Positions 52,401-57,822 of a stretch of DNA of 64,000 nucleotides are shown piece after piece. Under the pieces are notes generated by a model. The model did not search any database. It saw only the letters and a program-made list of their open reading frames with translations, and was not told the origin of the DNA. Source of the stretch: Hemicordylus capensis. Taxonomy: Eukaryota > Chordata > Lepidosauria > Squamata > Cordylidae. Position numbers and translations under genes: made by a program. The stretch spans positions 10,070,501-10,134,500 of the forward strand of contig NC_069669.1 of assembly GCF_027244095.1 (NCBI RefSeq), read 5' to 3'. Position 1 is the first letter of the stretch, and the number at the start of each line of letters is the position of its first letter.

Positions 52401-54486
52401 TTATCAATATAAGGCAGCTTCATACTATCTAGTGGTCAAATCATAACGAGAATTCCACAGGTTAACTGGAATTTCACAGGTTGTGTGAATAAGTACTTCA
52501 TTTTGTCAGTCCTAAATTTCTCAGTAATCAGTTTGGTGGGATGACCCCTGGTTCTAGTGTTATGTGAAGGGGAGAAAAACTTCTCTCTCTCCACAGCATG
52601 CGTAATTTTATATAGATAATCTATAATTTTATAGATCTCTATCATGTTGTCCTCAGTTGTCTTTTTTCTAAACTAAAAAGCCCCAGGTGTTGTAGATTTG
52701 CCTCGTAAGGAAGGCGCTCATGGCCCTTGATCATCTGGGTTGCCCTCTTCTGCACCTTCTCCAGTTCTGCAATGACCTGGAGAACACTGCAAGACGACCA
52801 GGTGACCAGGACTTCTGCATGCAGTATTCCAAATGTGACCACACCATAGATTTGTATTAGGGCATTATGATATTAGCATTTTTATTTTCAACTCCCTCCC
52901 TAATGGTCCCTAGCATGGAATTGGCCTTTTCCACAGCTGCCGCGCATTGAGTCGACACTTTCAACGAGCTGTCCACCACGACCCCAAGATCCCTCTCCTG
53001 GTCATTCACCGACAACTCAGATCCCATCAGCGTATCTGTGAAGTTGGGGTTCCCCCCCCCAATATGCATCACTATCTGCTTGCTTACACTGAACTGCATT
53101 GGCCATTTTGTCACCCACTCCCCCAGTCTGGAGAGATCCTTTTGCAGCTCCCGCCATCTGTAAATCTGGCCACTTTGTTGCTTACCCCCAACCTCTAGAT
53201 CATTTTATGAATAAATTTAAAAAGCACTGGTCCCAGTGTAGATTCCCAGGGGACCCCAACTTCTCACTTCCCTCCATTGGGAAAACTGTCCATTTTTTCT
53301 TGTCCTCTGTTTCCTGTCCTTCAACCAGTTACCGATCCACACATGAACCTGTCCCCTTATCCCAGGACTGCTAAGTTTACTCAAGAGCCTTTAGTGGGGA
53401 ACTCTGTCAAAAGCTTTTTGGAAGTCCAAGTATAGGATGTCAACCTTTATCCATGATAAATGACGGTGATCGTTCACCCCATTTAGAATCAGATAATGTT
53501 AGAATAGAAAGGACCTTTGAGACCTTCTACTCCAGGGTTTCCCAACAGTGGGTCCCCAAACATTGTCAGACTACAACTCCCATGCTCTACAGCCATAATG
53601 CACAAAGCCCATTGTTGCTACGGACGATGGGCATGGTAGTCCAACAACATTTGGGGACCTACCATTGGGGAAACCCAGTTCTAGCTTGGCCTTTTCGTAT
53701 CTTCTTTTACCACAAATCTAGATAGACTTGGGTTCAGAAGGTGCCACCAACTGAGTCCCTCCCCTCCCACAGTTTGTTGCCCCCATGTGTGTGGGGGGGC
53801 GGGCAGCAAATCACAGCCCCACATGGGTACTCCTGCAGCATTTCCACCCCCATATGGCCACTGGGCTGCAGACTGAACAGCCATACAGGACCCAGAGGAA
53901 AATCTACAGTCTGGAGCGGAGGAAGACACCCGGCTCACAGATGCCCCCATGCCAAGGGCAGGTGCCCCAACACTCCATCCCCCCCCCCAGTGCTTCACCC
54001 ACACCTGCACACACCCTGCCAGCCTGGACTGGCCACTTGCATCCCGGGTCTCTGCAGGCCAGCTGGTTTCTCAGGCTGGCCGGCAGGTGGGCACACCTGG
54101 CCAAAGCAGCGCCCCACGTGTCCCCGCCAGCAGCCACGCGACGGTGCCGGGCGGTGGAGAGATGCTGGCACCGTGCCCACGCCCCGGGCACAGCCTGTGC
54201 AGAAGCCCCGCGGAGGTCTGGGGGGTGTGCGGGGGTGGGGGGGCAGGGAGGGAGGGAGGGGCTCTCTCAGCAACCTGTTTGCCCTCCTGGGAGGGAGGGA
54301 GGGAGCCCGCATGCCTGCCTGCCTGCCTGCCCCAGAGATGGCACCACCACCACCACCGGCACCACCACCGCGCGCCCGCATGCCGAGCGGAGTCCCTCCG
54401 AATTGCCGCTGCCGTGGAAACGCGCCTCGCCTGCCTGCCCCGCTCACCTGCTCCTGGATGAGCTGCAGCAGCGAGCTTCTCTCCAT
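23504..54486 (-). CDS. RHBDL1: RHBDL1, rhomboid-like intramembrane serine protease, 372 aa, eight coding exons
   Basis: Exons (minus): 54486-54448, 38405-38247, 32044-31820, 30991-30843, 30542-30430, 26163-26063, 24767-24707, 23775-23504; 1119 coding bases with all phases consistent. Rhomboids cut transmembrane segments inside the membrane. Residues 14-66 form a degenerate EF-hand-like region (DPENTGFIG; a second loop ending [12 protein letters not shown]). The rhomboid core has H189, N198 in the LGFN motif, catalytic S246 in GGSGGVY and catalytic H311 in SFMAHLAG, and the protein ends in IPPPP. The sequence is close to human RHBDL1 as I remember it, more so than to RHBDL3. The start [13 protein letters not shown] matches the short isoform; I see no exon for the longer human N-terminus. 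The first exon lies in a CpG-rich island, and intron 1 is about 16 kb and full of repeats. STUB1 lies further 3', as in human. Confidence 0.96.
23919..24045. mobile_element. hAT-type palindromic MITE
   Basis: CAGGGATTCTCAACATTGGG start; halves GGACTTCAACTTCCACAATC and GATTATGGGAGTTGAAGTCC. RHBDL1 intron 7. Confidence 0.8.
24055..24165 (+). mobile_element. CR1-like LINE, internal RT fragment
   Basis: Plus strand reads [17 protein letters not shown], the segment found inverted at about 52.9 kb. Confidence 0.7.
24462..24640. mobile_element. Palindromic MITE with GGGATGTGC ends
   Basis: Left end GGGATGTGCACGCC is mirrored by TTTCACGCACATCCC at the right. The interior is a run of GATTCGAATC-like words. 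RHBDL1 intron 7, about 70 bases before exon 7 ends. Confidence 0.7.
24707..24767 (-). CDS. RHBDL1: RHBDL1 coding exon 7 (61 bp)
   Basis: Acceptor CTGTCTGCAG, donor GTAAGT. Encodes [20 protein letters not shown] plus one base of a split Met codon. It is short but its phase and sequence fit exons 6 and 8 exactly. Confidence 0.93.
25020..25056 (+). repeat. CA-rich microsatellite
   Basis: Interrupted CA run in RHBDL1 intron 6. Confidence 0.85.
25570..25910 (+). mobile_element. L2-like LINE 3' end
   Basis: Plus strand keeps a decayed RT C-terminus ([15 protein letters not shown]-like at about 25,660), a UTR, GTAAACGGCCCAGAGATG and a TAAG microsatellite at 25,863-25,897. Confidence 0.7.
26063..26163 (-). 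CDS. RHBDL1: RHBDL1 coding exon 6 (catalytic serine)
   Basis: Acceptor TTTCCGGCAG, donor GTAAGA. Encodes [13 protein letters not shown], the GGSGGVYAL motif with nucleophile S246, and HLANVVM. Confidence 0.96.
26318..26395. mobile_element. hAT-type MITE, partial
   Basis: GGACTACAGCTCCCATCATC plus a short right arm. Confidence 0.55.
26626..26898 (+). mobile_element. 5S/tRNA composite SINE
   Basis: Near full-length, head GGAGAGCTGGTCTGGTGG, 5S-like core GCTAAGCAGGTTCTGCCCTG, end GCAGCTTCCTATGTTCC. Confidence 0.9.
26900..27690. other. RHBDL1 intron 5, mostly unassigned
   Basis: Holds one antisense L2-like tail at 27,195-27,260 (TTTATACCGCCCCAAACTC). Otherwise nothing recognised. Confidence 0.45.
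27690..28255. other. Repeat-free GC-rich block in RHBDL1 intron 5
   Basis: About 560 bases without recognised repeats, with a possible E-box (CACGTG at about 28,009). Candidate intronic regulatory block by inference. Confidence 0.35.
28262..28570 (-). mobile_element. 5S/tRNA composite SINE
   Basis: Near full-length antisense copy. Confidence 0.88.
28645..28765. mobile_element. hAT-type palindromic MITE
   Basis: TGAACTACACCTCCCATCAT and GATGATGGGAATTGTAGTCT halves. Confidence 0.7.
28814..28955 (+). mobile_element. tRNA-headed SINE, 5' part
   Basis: AGCTCAGTGGTAGATCGCCT, CCCAAGTTCAATTCCTGACA; cut off after the ACTGTCAGTGTAGACAG segment. Confidence 0.8.
28955..29150. mobile_element. Palindromic MITE-like element
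   Basis: CCTAAGTTTAAGGTGGGTTA on the left is mirrored by GTAACCCACATTAAACCTAG on the right; arms are about 60 bases with scattered mismatches. RHBDL1 intron 5. Confidence 0.65.
29462..29645 (+). mobile_element. MIR-like tRNA-derived SINE
   Basis: CCAGCGTGGTGTCGTGGTTA (A box), CGAGTTCAAATCCCCACTC (B box), then GTGACTCTGAGCCAGTCAC core and GGTTGTTCTTGTGCGGATAA. Confidence 0.85.
29795..30185 (-). mobile_element. L2-like LINE 3' end
   Basis: Complement of the tail (TTTATTTGATAGCTGCCCCA; CTCTGGGCAACTCACAACAA). A related piece in the other direction, CACTTTGTTCTTTTAG, lies at about 30,138, so two fragments are juxtaposed. Confidence 0.6.
30430..30542 (-). CDS. RHBDL1: RHBDL1 coding exon 5
   Basis: Acceptor CTTCCTAG, donor GTAAGT. 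Encodes [20 protein letters not shown] and [17 protein letters not shown], including N198. Confidence 0.96.
30606..30690. mobile_element. hAT-type palindromic MITE
   Basis: GGACTACAACTCCCATCATC and GTGATGGGAGTTGTAGTCCA in a short hairpin, 64 bases upstream of RHBDL1 exon 5's acceptor. Confidence 0.75.
30843..30991 (-). CDS. RHBDL1: RHBDL1 coding exon 4
   Basis: Acceptor TTGTATTAG, donor GTAAGT. Encodes [20 protein letters not shown], the loop [20 protein letters not shown] with H189. Confidence 0.96.
31394..31441 (+). repeat. (CA)n microsatellite
   Basis: Uninterrupted run of about 24 CA units in RHBDL1 intron 3. Confidence 0.97.
31485..31806 (+). mobile_element. 5S/tRNA composite SINE
   Basis: Full-length; the 3' end stops about 15 bases before RHBDL1 exon 3's donor side. 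Confidence 0.9.
31820..32044 (-). CDS. RHBDL1: RHBDL1 coding exon 3
   Basis: Acceptor CTCTTTGCAG, donor GTATGC, 75 codons in phase 0. Encodes [37 protein letters not shown] and the start of the first transmembrane helix. Confidence 0.96.
32088..32620 (-). mobile_element. CR1-like LINE 3' end
   Basis: Minus strand reads [20 protein letters not shown] and [18 protein letters not shown], then the UTR. The upstream edge is 44 bases from RHBDL1 exon 3. Confidence 0.88.
32655..32770 (+). mobile_element. MIR-like SINE 3' part
   Basis: CCTACCTCACAAGGTTGTTG and TGAGGATACAGTCAGCAGGA. Confidence 0.55.
32936..33023 (+). repeat. 45-bp tandem duplication
   Basis: Two nearly identical units containing CTGTCCCTGGGAGCTCTCCA. 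Related words recur at about 37,770 and 39,425. Confidence 0.85.
33290..33410 (-). mobile_element. MIR-like SINE fragment
   Basis: TCACAACAATCCTGTGAGG and CTAAGGGGAGATTTGAAACC in complement orientation. Confidence 0.65.
33410..34168. other. RHBDL1 intron 2, AT-rich unassigned sequence
   Basis: No recognised element or exon. Confidence 0.45.
34170..34360 (-). mobile_element. CR1-like LINE 3' UTR
   Basis: CAGCCCTGCTGGATCAGGCC and CACCAGATGCCACCAGAAGC, no coding part. Confidence 0.85.
34360..35065. other. RHBDL1 intron 2, unassigned
   Basis: The region 34,362-34,580 has some MITE-like character (TTTTGCACACAGCAGGATTT) but I could not pair its ends. The rest is not recognised. Confidence 0.35.
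35068..35382 (+). mobile_element. 5S/tRNA composite SINE
   Basis: Full-length sense copy (GAGAGCTGGACTTGTGG to GCAGCTTCCGATGTTCC). Confidence 0.9.
35730..36015. other. Repeat-free block, candidate conserved non-coding sequence in RHBDL1 intron 2
   Basis: AT-rich core with homeodomain-like words (CCAATTAGGGATAAATTATT, GAGTATTAAGTATTC) between about 35,888 and 35,950. Enhancer role is inferred only from composition and the absence of repeats. Confidence 0.4.
36023..36325 (-). mobile_element. 5S/tRNA composite SINE
   Basis: Near full-length antisense copy. Confidence 0.88.
36400..36625 (-). mobile_element. LINE-tail repeat
   Basis: Complement of TATATACCACTTTTCAACAG-type tail with AGACACCAGCAATAGCCACT. 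Confidence 0.7.
36700..37330. other. Repeat-poor block in RHBDL1 intron 2
   Basis: No recognised repeat over about 600 bases. Open frames exist but lack acceptor/donor pairs and family resemblance. Confidence 0.35.
37865..38090 (-). mobile_element. MIR-like SINE interrupted by a MITE
   Basis: Left part GGGGATTTGAGCCCAGATCT and right part CACTGCACCACACTGACTCT are one antisense SINE split at 37,931-38,054. Confidence 0.8.
37931..38054. mobile_element. hAT-type MITE with intact 8-bp target duplication
   Basis: Ends CAGGGGTAGGCAACC and GCTGTCTACCCCTG are inverted copies. CTCTAACC occurs immediately before (37923-37930) and after (38055-38062). An 8-bp duplication with CAGGG ends is the hAT hallmark and anchors the family for the other copies. 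Confidence 0.92.
38247..38405 (-). CDS. RHBDL1: RHBDL1 coding exon 2 (EF-hand-like)
   Basis: Acceptor CTTTGGCAG. Encodes [18 protein letters not shown] to CYQELVDL, 53 codons. The donor used here is GTCAGT; a second donor, GTGAGT, lies nine bases on and would add three residues (VSG) in frame. Confidence 0.93.
38538..38695. mobile_element. hAT-type palindromic MITE
   Basis: CAGGCCTGCTCAACTTTG mirrored by GAACTTGAGCAGCTCTGG. RHBDL1 intron 1, 130 bases before exon 2. Confidence 0.75.
38888..39208 (-). mobile_element. 5S/tRNA composite SINE
   Basis: Full-length antisense copy. Confidence 0.9.
39573..39800 (+). mobile_element. Sauria-type SINE
   Basis: TGCTTGACTAACAAGCAGAA, B box GCCGGTTTGAATCCCCACT, tail AAATCGACTTGACGGCACAC. 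Confidence 0.88.
40105..40165. mobile_element. hAT-type MITE, half element
   Basis: TGTGGGTCCCCAGATGTTGA with one arm only. Confidence 0.55.
40170..40585 (+). other. Unassigned segment ending in a polyadenylation hexamer
   Basis: Non-repeat sequence with AATAAA at 40570-40575 and CpG-containing text before it. It might be a decayed retrocopy or an antisense transcript end in RHBDL1 intron 1. No family recognised. Confidence 0.3.
40590..40700. mobile_element. hAT-type MITE
   Basis: CAGGGGTTCTGAAATGTGGG start, GGACTACAACTTCCATCATC; directly abuts the next copy. Confidence 0.7.
40700..40836. mobile_element. hAT-type palindromic MITE
   Basis: CAGGGATTCTCAACGTTGGG mirrored by AATATTAAGAATCCCTGG; both arms intact. 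Confidence 0.85.
40836..40900 (+). mobile_element. SINE 3' tail
   Basis: GTAGACAATACTGAGCTAGA to GCAGCTTCCTATGTTCCTG, only the last 65 bases. Confidence 0.8.
40918..41106 (+). mobile_element. tRNA-headed SINE
   Basis: GCAGCTCAGTGGCAGAAGAT (A box), GGTCCCGGGTTCAATCCCTG (B box) and the shared body: the cleanest tRNA-headed copy in the window. Confidence 0.9.
41838..41893 (+). repeat. (TTTAA)n / AT-rich microsatellite
   Basis: TTTAATTTAATTTAA run passing into TTTATTTATT. Confidence 0.9.
41893..42190 (+). mobile_element. BovB (RTE) LINE 3' end
   Basis: Plus-strand counterpart of the copy at 9785: CTTGAGAAGTCCATCATGCT, GGGGAAAGTGGAAGGAAAG, tail AGAGTCGACACCAACTTGAT. Confidence 0.8.
42273..42575 (+). 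mobile_element. 5S/tRNA composite SINE
   Basis: Full-length sense copy. Confidence 0.9.
42580..43505. other. RHBDL1 intron 1, repeat-free block
   Basis: About 900 bases with no recognised repeat. ORFs on both strands lack splice context. Possible conserved non-coding content. Confidence 0.35.
43511..43815 (+). mobile_element. 5S/tRNA composite SINE
   Basis: Full-length sense copy; GAGCTGGTCTTGTGGTAG to GCAGCTCCCTATGTTCC. Confidence 0.9.
44147..44545 (-). mobile_element. Two antisense SINE copies (44147-44340 and 44360-44545)
   Basis: The first is deleted in its middle (body joined near the 5S-like core). The second is a tRNA-headed copy with GGGATTGAACCTGGAGCC. Confidence 0.8.
44625..44900 (-). 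mobile_element. LINE-tail repeat with AATC microsatellite
   Basis: TTTATATACTGCTTTCCAAC complement tail; AATC repeats at 44,761-44,787. Confidence 0.6.
44900..46030. other. RHBDL1 intron 1, repeat-poor block
   Basis: No clear repeats over about 1.1 kb. The core at 45,440-45,680 has homeodomain-like ATTTAATACGTCATAAATC. No exon supported. Confidence 0.35.
46035..46105. mobile_element. hAT-type MITE, half element
   Basis: GCAGGGATCCCAGCCGCAGG and AGACTACAACTCCCATGATC. Confidence 0.55.
46110..46370 (+). mobile_element. LINE-tail repeat
   Basis: GGGGGAGAGCAACTGGCCCT, TTTAGACTGTGAGCCCTTTA; first of two copies in the same direction. Confidence 0.75.
46391..46460. mobile_element. hAT-type MITE, left arm
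   Basis: Starts CAGTGTTCCCTATAACAGGG, as at 48,916; right arm replaced by the following LINE tail. Confidence 0.65.
46460..46715 (+). mobile_element. LINE-tail repeat, second copy
   Basis: GGGGGAGAGCAACCAGCCCT and GAAAAGCGGTATATAAATAT. Confidence 0.75.
46884..47185 (-). mobile_element. 5S/tRNA composite SINE
   Basis: Near full-length antisense copy. Confidence 0.88.
47195..47400 (-). mobile_element. tRNA-headed SINE
   Basis: GGGATGGAACCTGGGACC and CAGATGCTCTGCCATGAAGC mark the antisense tRNA part. Confidence 0.8.
47793..48112 (-). mobile_element. 5S/tRNA composite SINE
   Basis: Full-length antisense copy. Confidence 0.9.
48136..48395 (-). mobile_element. Sauria-type SINE
   Basis: Starts AAAGTAAAGTGTGCCATCAA (tail complement) and ends CTTGTTAGTCAAGCATTTCC (head complement). 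Longer than the other copies, keeping the CCATAATCTGGGAAACA segment. Confidence 0.88.
48760..48905. other. Repeat-free AT-rich block, candidate conserved non-coding sequence
   Basis: ATCAATTATGTAAAAG, CGCCGGTTAATCATTTGCC and TGTCAATTCAGTTTAAATAA words. No coding support. Confidence 0.3.
48916..49050. mobile_element. hAT-type MITE with CAGTGTTCCC ends
   Basis: CAGTGTGCCCTCTAACAGGG mirrored by CCTTTTAGAGGGAACACTG. Flanks GTGCAGAT and GTGCAAAT suggest a slightly decayed 8-bp duplication. Confidence 0.85.
49245..49500 (-). mobile_element. CR1-like LINE 3' UTR
   Basis: ACCTCCTGGATCAGACCC and CCACCAGATGCCTCTAGG; old copy. Confidence 0.7.
49560..49745 (-). mobile_element. tRNA-headed SINE
   Basis: CATCTACTGAGTCAGACCCT to GCATGCTACTGCCCCATCAG. 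Confidence 0.8.
49750..50330. other. RHBDL1 intron 1, unassigned
   Basis: No recognised repeat or exon. Confidence 0.4.
50335..50595 (+). mobile_element. LINE-tail repeat
   Basis: The best-preserved copy: GGGGGAGAGTAACTGGCCCT, TTTTAGATTGTGAGCCCTTT, GAAAAGCGGTATATAAATAT, then TTGTTGTTGT. Confidence 0.8.
51004..51157 (+). repeat. 39-bp minisatellite, left arm (about 4 copies)
   Basis: TCAAAGCAAGCTGCTATCAG recurs at 51044, 51083 and 51121, with a decayed copy from 51004. Mirrored by the array at 52,250-52,392. Confidence 0.92.
51538..51635 (+). mobile_element. Sauria-type SINE, 3' part
   Basis: AACCCCTCCTGTATTCTACC to CAACTCGACGGCACACTTTA; lies between the two minisatellite arms. Confidence 0.85.
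51640..52245. other. Spacer between inverted minisatellite arms, unassigned
   Basis: No transposase-like frame or known repeat recognised. Confidence 0.4.
52250..52392 (-). repeat. 39-bp minisatellite, right arm, inverted (about 3 copies)
   Basis: CTGATAGCAGCTTGCTTTGA recurs at 39-base spacing (about 52,287, 52,326, 52,365). It is the reverse complement of the left-arm unit, and the outermost parts of both arms agree best. Confidence 0.92.
52430..53460 (-). mobile_element. CR1-like LINE, RT C-terminal region and start of 3' end
   Basis: Longest LINE piece here. Minus strand reads [50 protein letters not shown] and [18 protein letters not shown] in order, with several frame changes; upstream, RT-like text continues to about 53,450. 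Confidence 0.88.
53531..53680. mobile_element. hAT-type palindromic MITE
   Basis: CAGGGTTTCCCAACAGTGGG mirrored by CTACCATTGGGGAAACCCAG. Confidence 0.85.
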
Positions 54487-55120
54487 ATACCTGCTGGGCG
54501 CGGCGGCGGCGGAGGAAGGCACACGGGCACCGGCAGGGACCCCAGGCGGCGGCGGCGGCTTGCCTCCCCGGCTCTCCCTTCCGTCCTTCCCTCCCCGCCG
54601 CCGTCGCCGCCGTCCAGACGATCCAGCAGTAGCAGCAGCAGCCGGGCTCCAGCGGCGAGTGGCAGGCGGCGAGGCGGGCAGCGGGAGCCGAGGGCTGCCC
54701 GGCGGGGCGGGGAGAGGCGAGGCAGGGGCGAGGGAGGGCGTCAGTGCGCAGGAGCGGGCTGGAGGAGGACGGGCTGCTGCGCGCTCTCTCGCTCTCGCCG
54801 CCGCCGCCGCCGCTGCTGCCAGTGGGGACGGGCGCTCGGCGCACGCAGCAGTAGCGGCGGCGGCGGCGGCAGCAGCGCTGCAGCCCCCTCTGGCGCCGCC
54901 GCGGAGCTGCGCAGCCCGGGATGCGAAGGGTCAGCCTGGAGAGGCAGCCAGCAGCGCCCACGCAGAGGGAGGGAAGCGGGGGGGAGAAGCACCGCCTCTT
55001 TCCTCCCCCCCCCCCTCGACGTGAGGGAAGGAGAACGTGGGGAAGCCAGCTTGCAGGGCCGCCGGGGCGCCTCTGTCCCCCCACGTCAGAGCTGCGGAGG
55101 AGGACCCGAAGATGCTGCCC
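54050..55120. promoter_or_regulatory. CpG island / RHBDL1 promoter
   Basis: Very GC- and CpG-rich around RHBDL1 exon 1, with CGG/CCG runs at 54,500-54,610 and 54,790-54,900. Long open frames on both strands here follow from composition. The transcription start should lie upstream (to the right) of 54,486. Confidence 0.75.
54448..54486 (-). CDS. RHBDL1: RHBDL1 coding exon 1 (13 codons)
   Basis: ATG at 54486 reading [13 protein letters not shown], donor GTGAGC. Joining to exon 2 in phase 0 gives [10 protein letters not shown]. Confidence 0.9.
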
Positions 55121-55127
55121 GACAGTC

Positions 55128-55310
55128 CGAGCCTTGGTCCAGCACCTGGCTCAGGATTGTCGGCTCTGACGGGCAGTGGCTCTCCACAGGCAGGAGCCTT
55201 TCCCAGCCCCACCTGGAGATGCTGCCAGGGATTGAAACTGGCACCTTCTGCAAGCAAGCAAGCAAGCAAGCAAGCAGGGGCTTTGCCGCTGAACTATGGC
55301 ATGGATGCCC
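55128..55310 (-). mobile_element. tRNA-headed SINE
   Basis: GGGATTGAAACTGGCACC region with an expanded AAGC microsatellite (55,252-55,277) where GCATGCAAAGCAG is expected. Head to head with the next copy. Confidence 0.8.
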
Positions 55311-55600
55311 CCCTTTGCTGAGCAGGGTGTGCCCTGGTTTGCATTTGGATGGGGAGCCACGTGTGAGCGCTGCAAGATATTCCCCTCGGGGTGGGGCCGC
55401 TCCAGGGAAGAGCACCAGCCTGCCTGCACACACAGAAGGTTCCAAGTTCCCTCCCTGGCAGCATCTCCAGATAGGACTGAGAGACCTAGCTGAGTCCTAC
55501 CTGCAAAGTTGGAGAAGCCGCTGCCAGCCTGGGTAGACAATGCTGAGCTGGATAAAACAATGGTCTGACTCAGTAGAAGGCAGCTGCTAAGCACTTTCCA
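55310..55600 (+). mobile_element. 5S/tRNA composite SINE
   Basis: 5S-like core GCTGAGCAGGGTGTGCCCTG, then GGATGGGGAGCCACGTGTG. Confidence 0.85.
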
Positions 55601-55785
55601 AGTGGTGGGTCTCTTATACTTAGCAGGGGGAGAGAGATGGTCCCTATTCAGCCCAGCCCAGCATCCTCCAGTGGCTTGAGTTTTCTTTTTAGATGGCGAG
55701 TGTCCCTTTGGGACAGGGAACCACCTTCTCATGCTTTTTGCTGTGTAAACCGTTTTGAGAATTTTGTTGTTGCTGAAAAGAGTTT
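55600..55785 (+). mobile_element. LINE-tail repeat
   Basis: TTAGCAGGGGGAGAGAGATG, GTGTAAACCGTTTTGAGAAT. Confidence 0.65.
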
Positions 55786-55825
55786 GCCATTATTCTAAAT
55801 CATGGTCCATACAGCATACAGACAT

Positions 55826-56012
55826 AGGAAGCTGCCTTAGACTGAGTCAGACCATTGGTCTATCTAGCTCAGGATTGTCGACACTGACTGGCAGCAGCTC
55901 TCCAAGGTTGCAGGCAGGAGTCTCTCTCAGCCCTACCTGGAGATGCTGCCAGGGATTGAACCTGGGACCTTCTGCATGCAAAGCAGATGCTCGGACACTG
56001 AGCTACGGCCAC
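55826..56012 (-). mobile_element. tRNA-headed SINE
   Basis: CAGGGATTGAACCTGGGACC (B box complement); complete. Confidence 0.88.
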
Positions 56013-56019
56013 ATCCCCT

Positions 56020-56140
56020 AAAGCAGAGCTGCTCAACTTTGGCCCTCCAGCAGATGTTGGCCTACAACTCCCATAATCCCTGACTATAGGCCACTGTGAC
56101 TGGGGATGATGGGAGTTGTAGTCCAGAATCAGGTGGGGGG
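56020..56140. mobile_element. hAT-type palindromic MITE
   Basis: GCTGCTCAACTTTGGCCCTC start; GGCCTACAACTCCCATAATC and GATGATGGGAGTTGTAGTCC halves. Confidence 0.75.
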
Positions 56141-56149
56141 CCAAAGGGG

Positions 56150-56240
56150 AATAACTTGCTTGTAGTCTCCCATTCAAATGCAAAGCAAGGCAGGCCCTGC
56201 TTAGCAAAGGGGAGAACTCATTCTAGCTACCACAAAACCT
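56150..56240 (-). mobile_element. 5S/tRNA composite SINE, head fragment
   Basis: TCTCCCATTCAAATGCAAAG and CCCTGCTTAGCAAAGGGGAG. Confidence 0.8.
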
Positions 56241-56286
56241 GCTTGTGTCAGATGACACCCACTGAAGAGCTTCCAAGGAATATCTT

Positions 56287-56393
56287 AATGCAGGTGTTCT
56301 CAAACCTGGGTCCCCAGATGTTGGACTACAGCCATGCTGGGGATGATGGGAGTGGTAGTCCAACAACTTCTGGGGACCCAAGTTTGAGAACAC
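56287..56393. mobile_element. hAT-type palindromic MITE
   Basis: CAGGTGTTCTCAAACCTGGG mirrored by CCCAAGTTTGAGAACACCC. Confidence 0.85.
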
Positions 56394-56559
56394 CCAAAAG
56401 TGTTTTGGGGGAAGAGGTACTGTTTTGGGAAACATTTTGTTCACACACACACACACCCAAAAACTCCAGTGCATTTTGGAGTGAAAAAACAACCCTGGAA
56501 AAACCTGGTGCAAACCTACACAAGGGTTAGTGACAGTTTACAGGTAAGGTTGCCAGGAA

Positions 56560-56587
56560 AAAAAGGAAAGGAAAGGAAAGGAAAGGT
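56560..56587 (+). repeat. (AAAGG)n microsatellite
   Basis: AAAGGAAAGGAAAGGAAAGG run at the end of the next SINE. Confidence 0.9.
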
Positions 56588-56830
56588 TGTGTTGTTGAGT
56601 CGGTGTCGACTCGTGGTGACTACAGAGCCCTGTGGTTTTTCTTTGGTAGACAATACAGGAAGGGTTGACCATTGCCATCTCTCGTGCAGTATGAGATGAT
56701 GCCTTTCAGCATCTTCCTATATAACTGCTGCCCGATATAGATGTGTCCCATATTCTGGGGAACACACCAGCACAGATTTGAACAAACAGCCTCCTGCTCT
56801 CTAGGCAGGCTGCTTCCCCGCAGCGCCATT
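56587..56830 (-). mobile_element. Sauria-type SINE, variant
   Basis: GAGTCGGTGTCGACTCGTGG tail complement and a head with GATTTGAACAAACAGCCTCC. Confidence 0.8.
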
Positions 56831-56869
56831 AGGTGGCCAATGACCCAGAAAATACATCCTGGCATGCTC

Positions 56870-57820
56870 CTGTGCATATCTTCAACAGCGACGCAATGTG
56901 TTTTTGTTGTAAACCGCCCCGAGACAGAAGTTTTGGGCGGTATAAAAATATGTTAGATAAACAAATAAACACATAAATAAATGTGCAGAAATCTGCAGCG
57001 AAAGCATTCCGCAGCCCGGAGAGAAGCAGCCGCACAAGGACCTGATGTCTGCATATCCGCCTGTGGCTAAAGGCCCAGCTACATCCGCCTTGAAACGTCG
57101 GCAACCCTCACCTTAAGCGGCAAGTCGGAAAGGGCCTTGTGCCAAGAAGGGATGGTGGTGGTGTGTGTAGGGTCTGCTTCAGAGATCACGCTCGCTGGTT
57201 CACATTCATCTGCGAGGGAAGATAGGAGATGCTGGCATCCTGGCTGCAGCTCAACAGTTGATGGCACCCCGAGAGCCAATAAGTCTGAATATTCATCTTT
57301 GGCCCATACATATTCACTGGTTCCAAGGAGTAAGCCATGGCCAAGGGCAGGCGGGGTGGGCGAGGGATGCTGTCGCCTCTCTGCTCTGGAAGGACTCCTG
57401 GGGAAGTCCAGAAAGCTGAGGGGTGGCCCTAGAACAACTAGTTTCAGGGGGGCAAAGATGTGGCAAAGAATGTTCCTGGAAGAGGGCGGATGTTGCTTTC
57501 AGTGAAGCATTTATACAAGTAAGATGATGAATATTGTTCCGTGTATTTGCCTGATTGAGGAAGTTTGCTTGACATTTTCAAACTTAGGCCGAACATGGGC
57601 CAGATTCCTCTTAGAAAATATAGTCTTTTTTGGATTCGGCCAAACCTTCCAGTCAAGTTTCCAGGCTAGTTTTCTTTTCCTGTCCAGGTCCACGTGACAT
57701 GCAGAGAGAGATCAGGACCAGGTCAGCTGGAATCTGCTGGGGAGATGACCCTGCACACTCCTGCGCACAGGGTCTCACCTAGCCCGCTTCCTGGCCAAGA
57801 AGGAAGCTCAGGGTTTGCCC
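56870..57820. other. Region upstream of RHBDL1, unassigned
   Basis: A short L2-like tail (GTAAACCGCCCCGAGACAGA at 56,912) and otherwise unique-looking sequence. No RHOT2-like exon seen. Confidence 0.45.
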
Positions 57821-57822
57821 TG

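Noticed and set aside
52436-53114. Reverse-transcriptase-like frames as a host gene
   Set aside because: They belong to a decayed CR1-like LINE with several frame breaks.
53741-55536. Open frames of over 400 codons around RHBDL1 exon 1
   Set aside because: Compositional artefacts of the CpG island. They run through a SINE and are antisense to the real exon.
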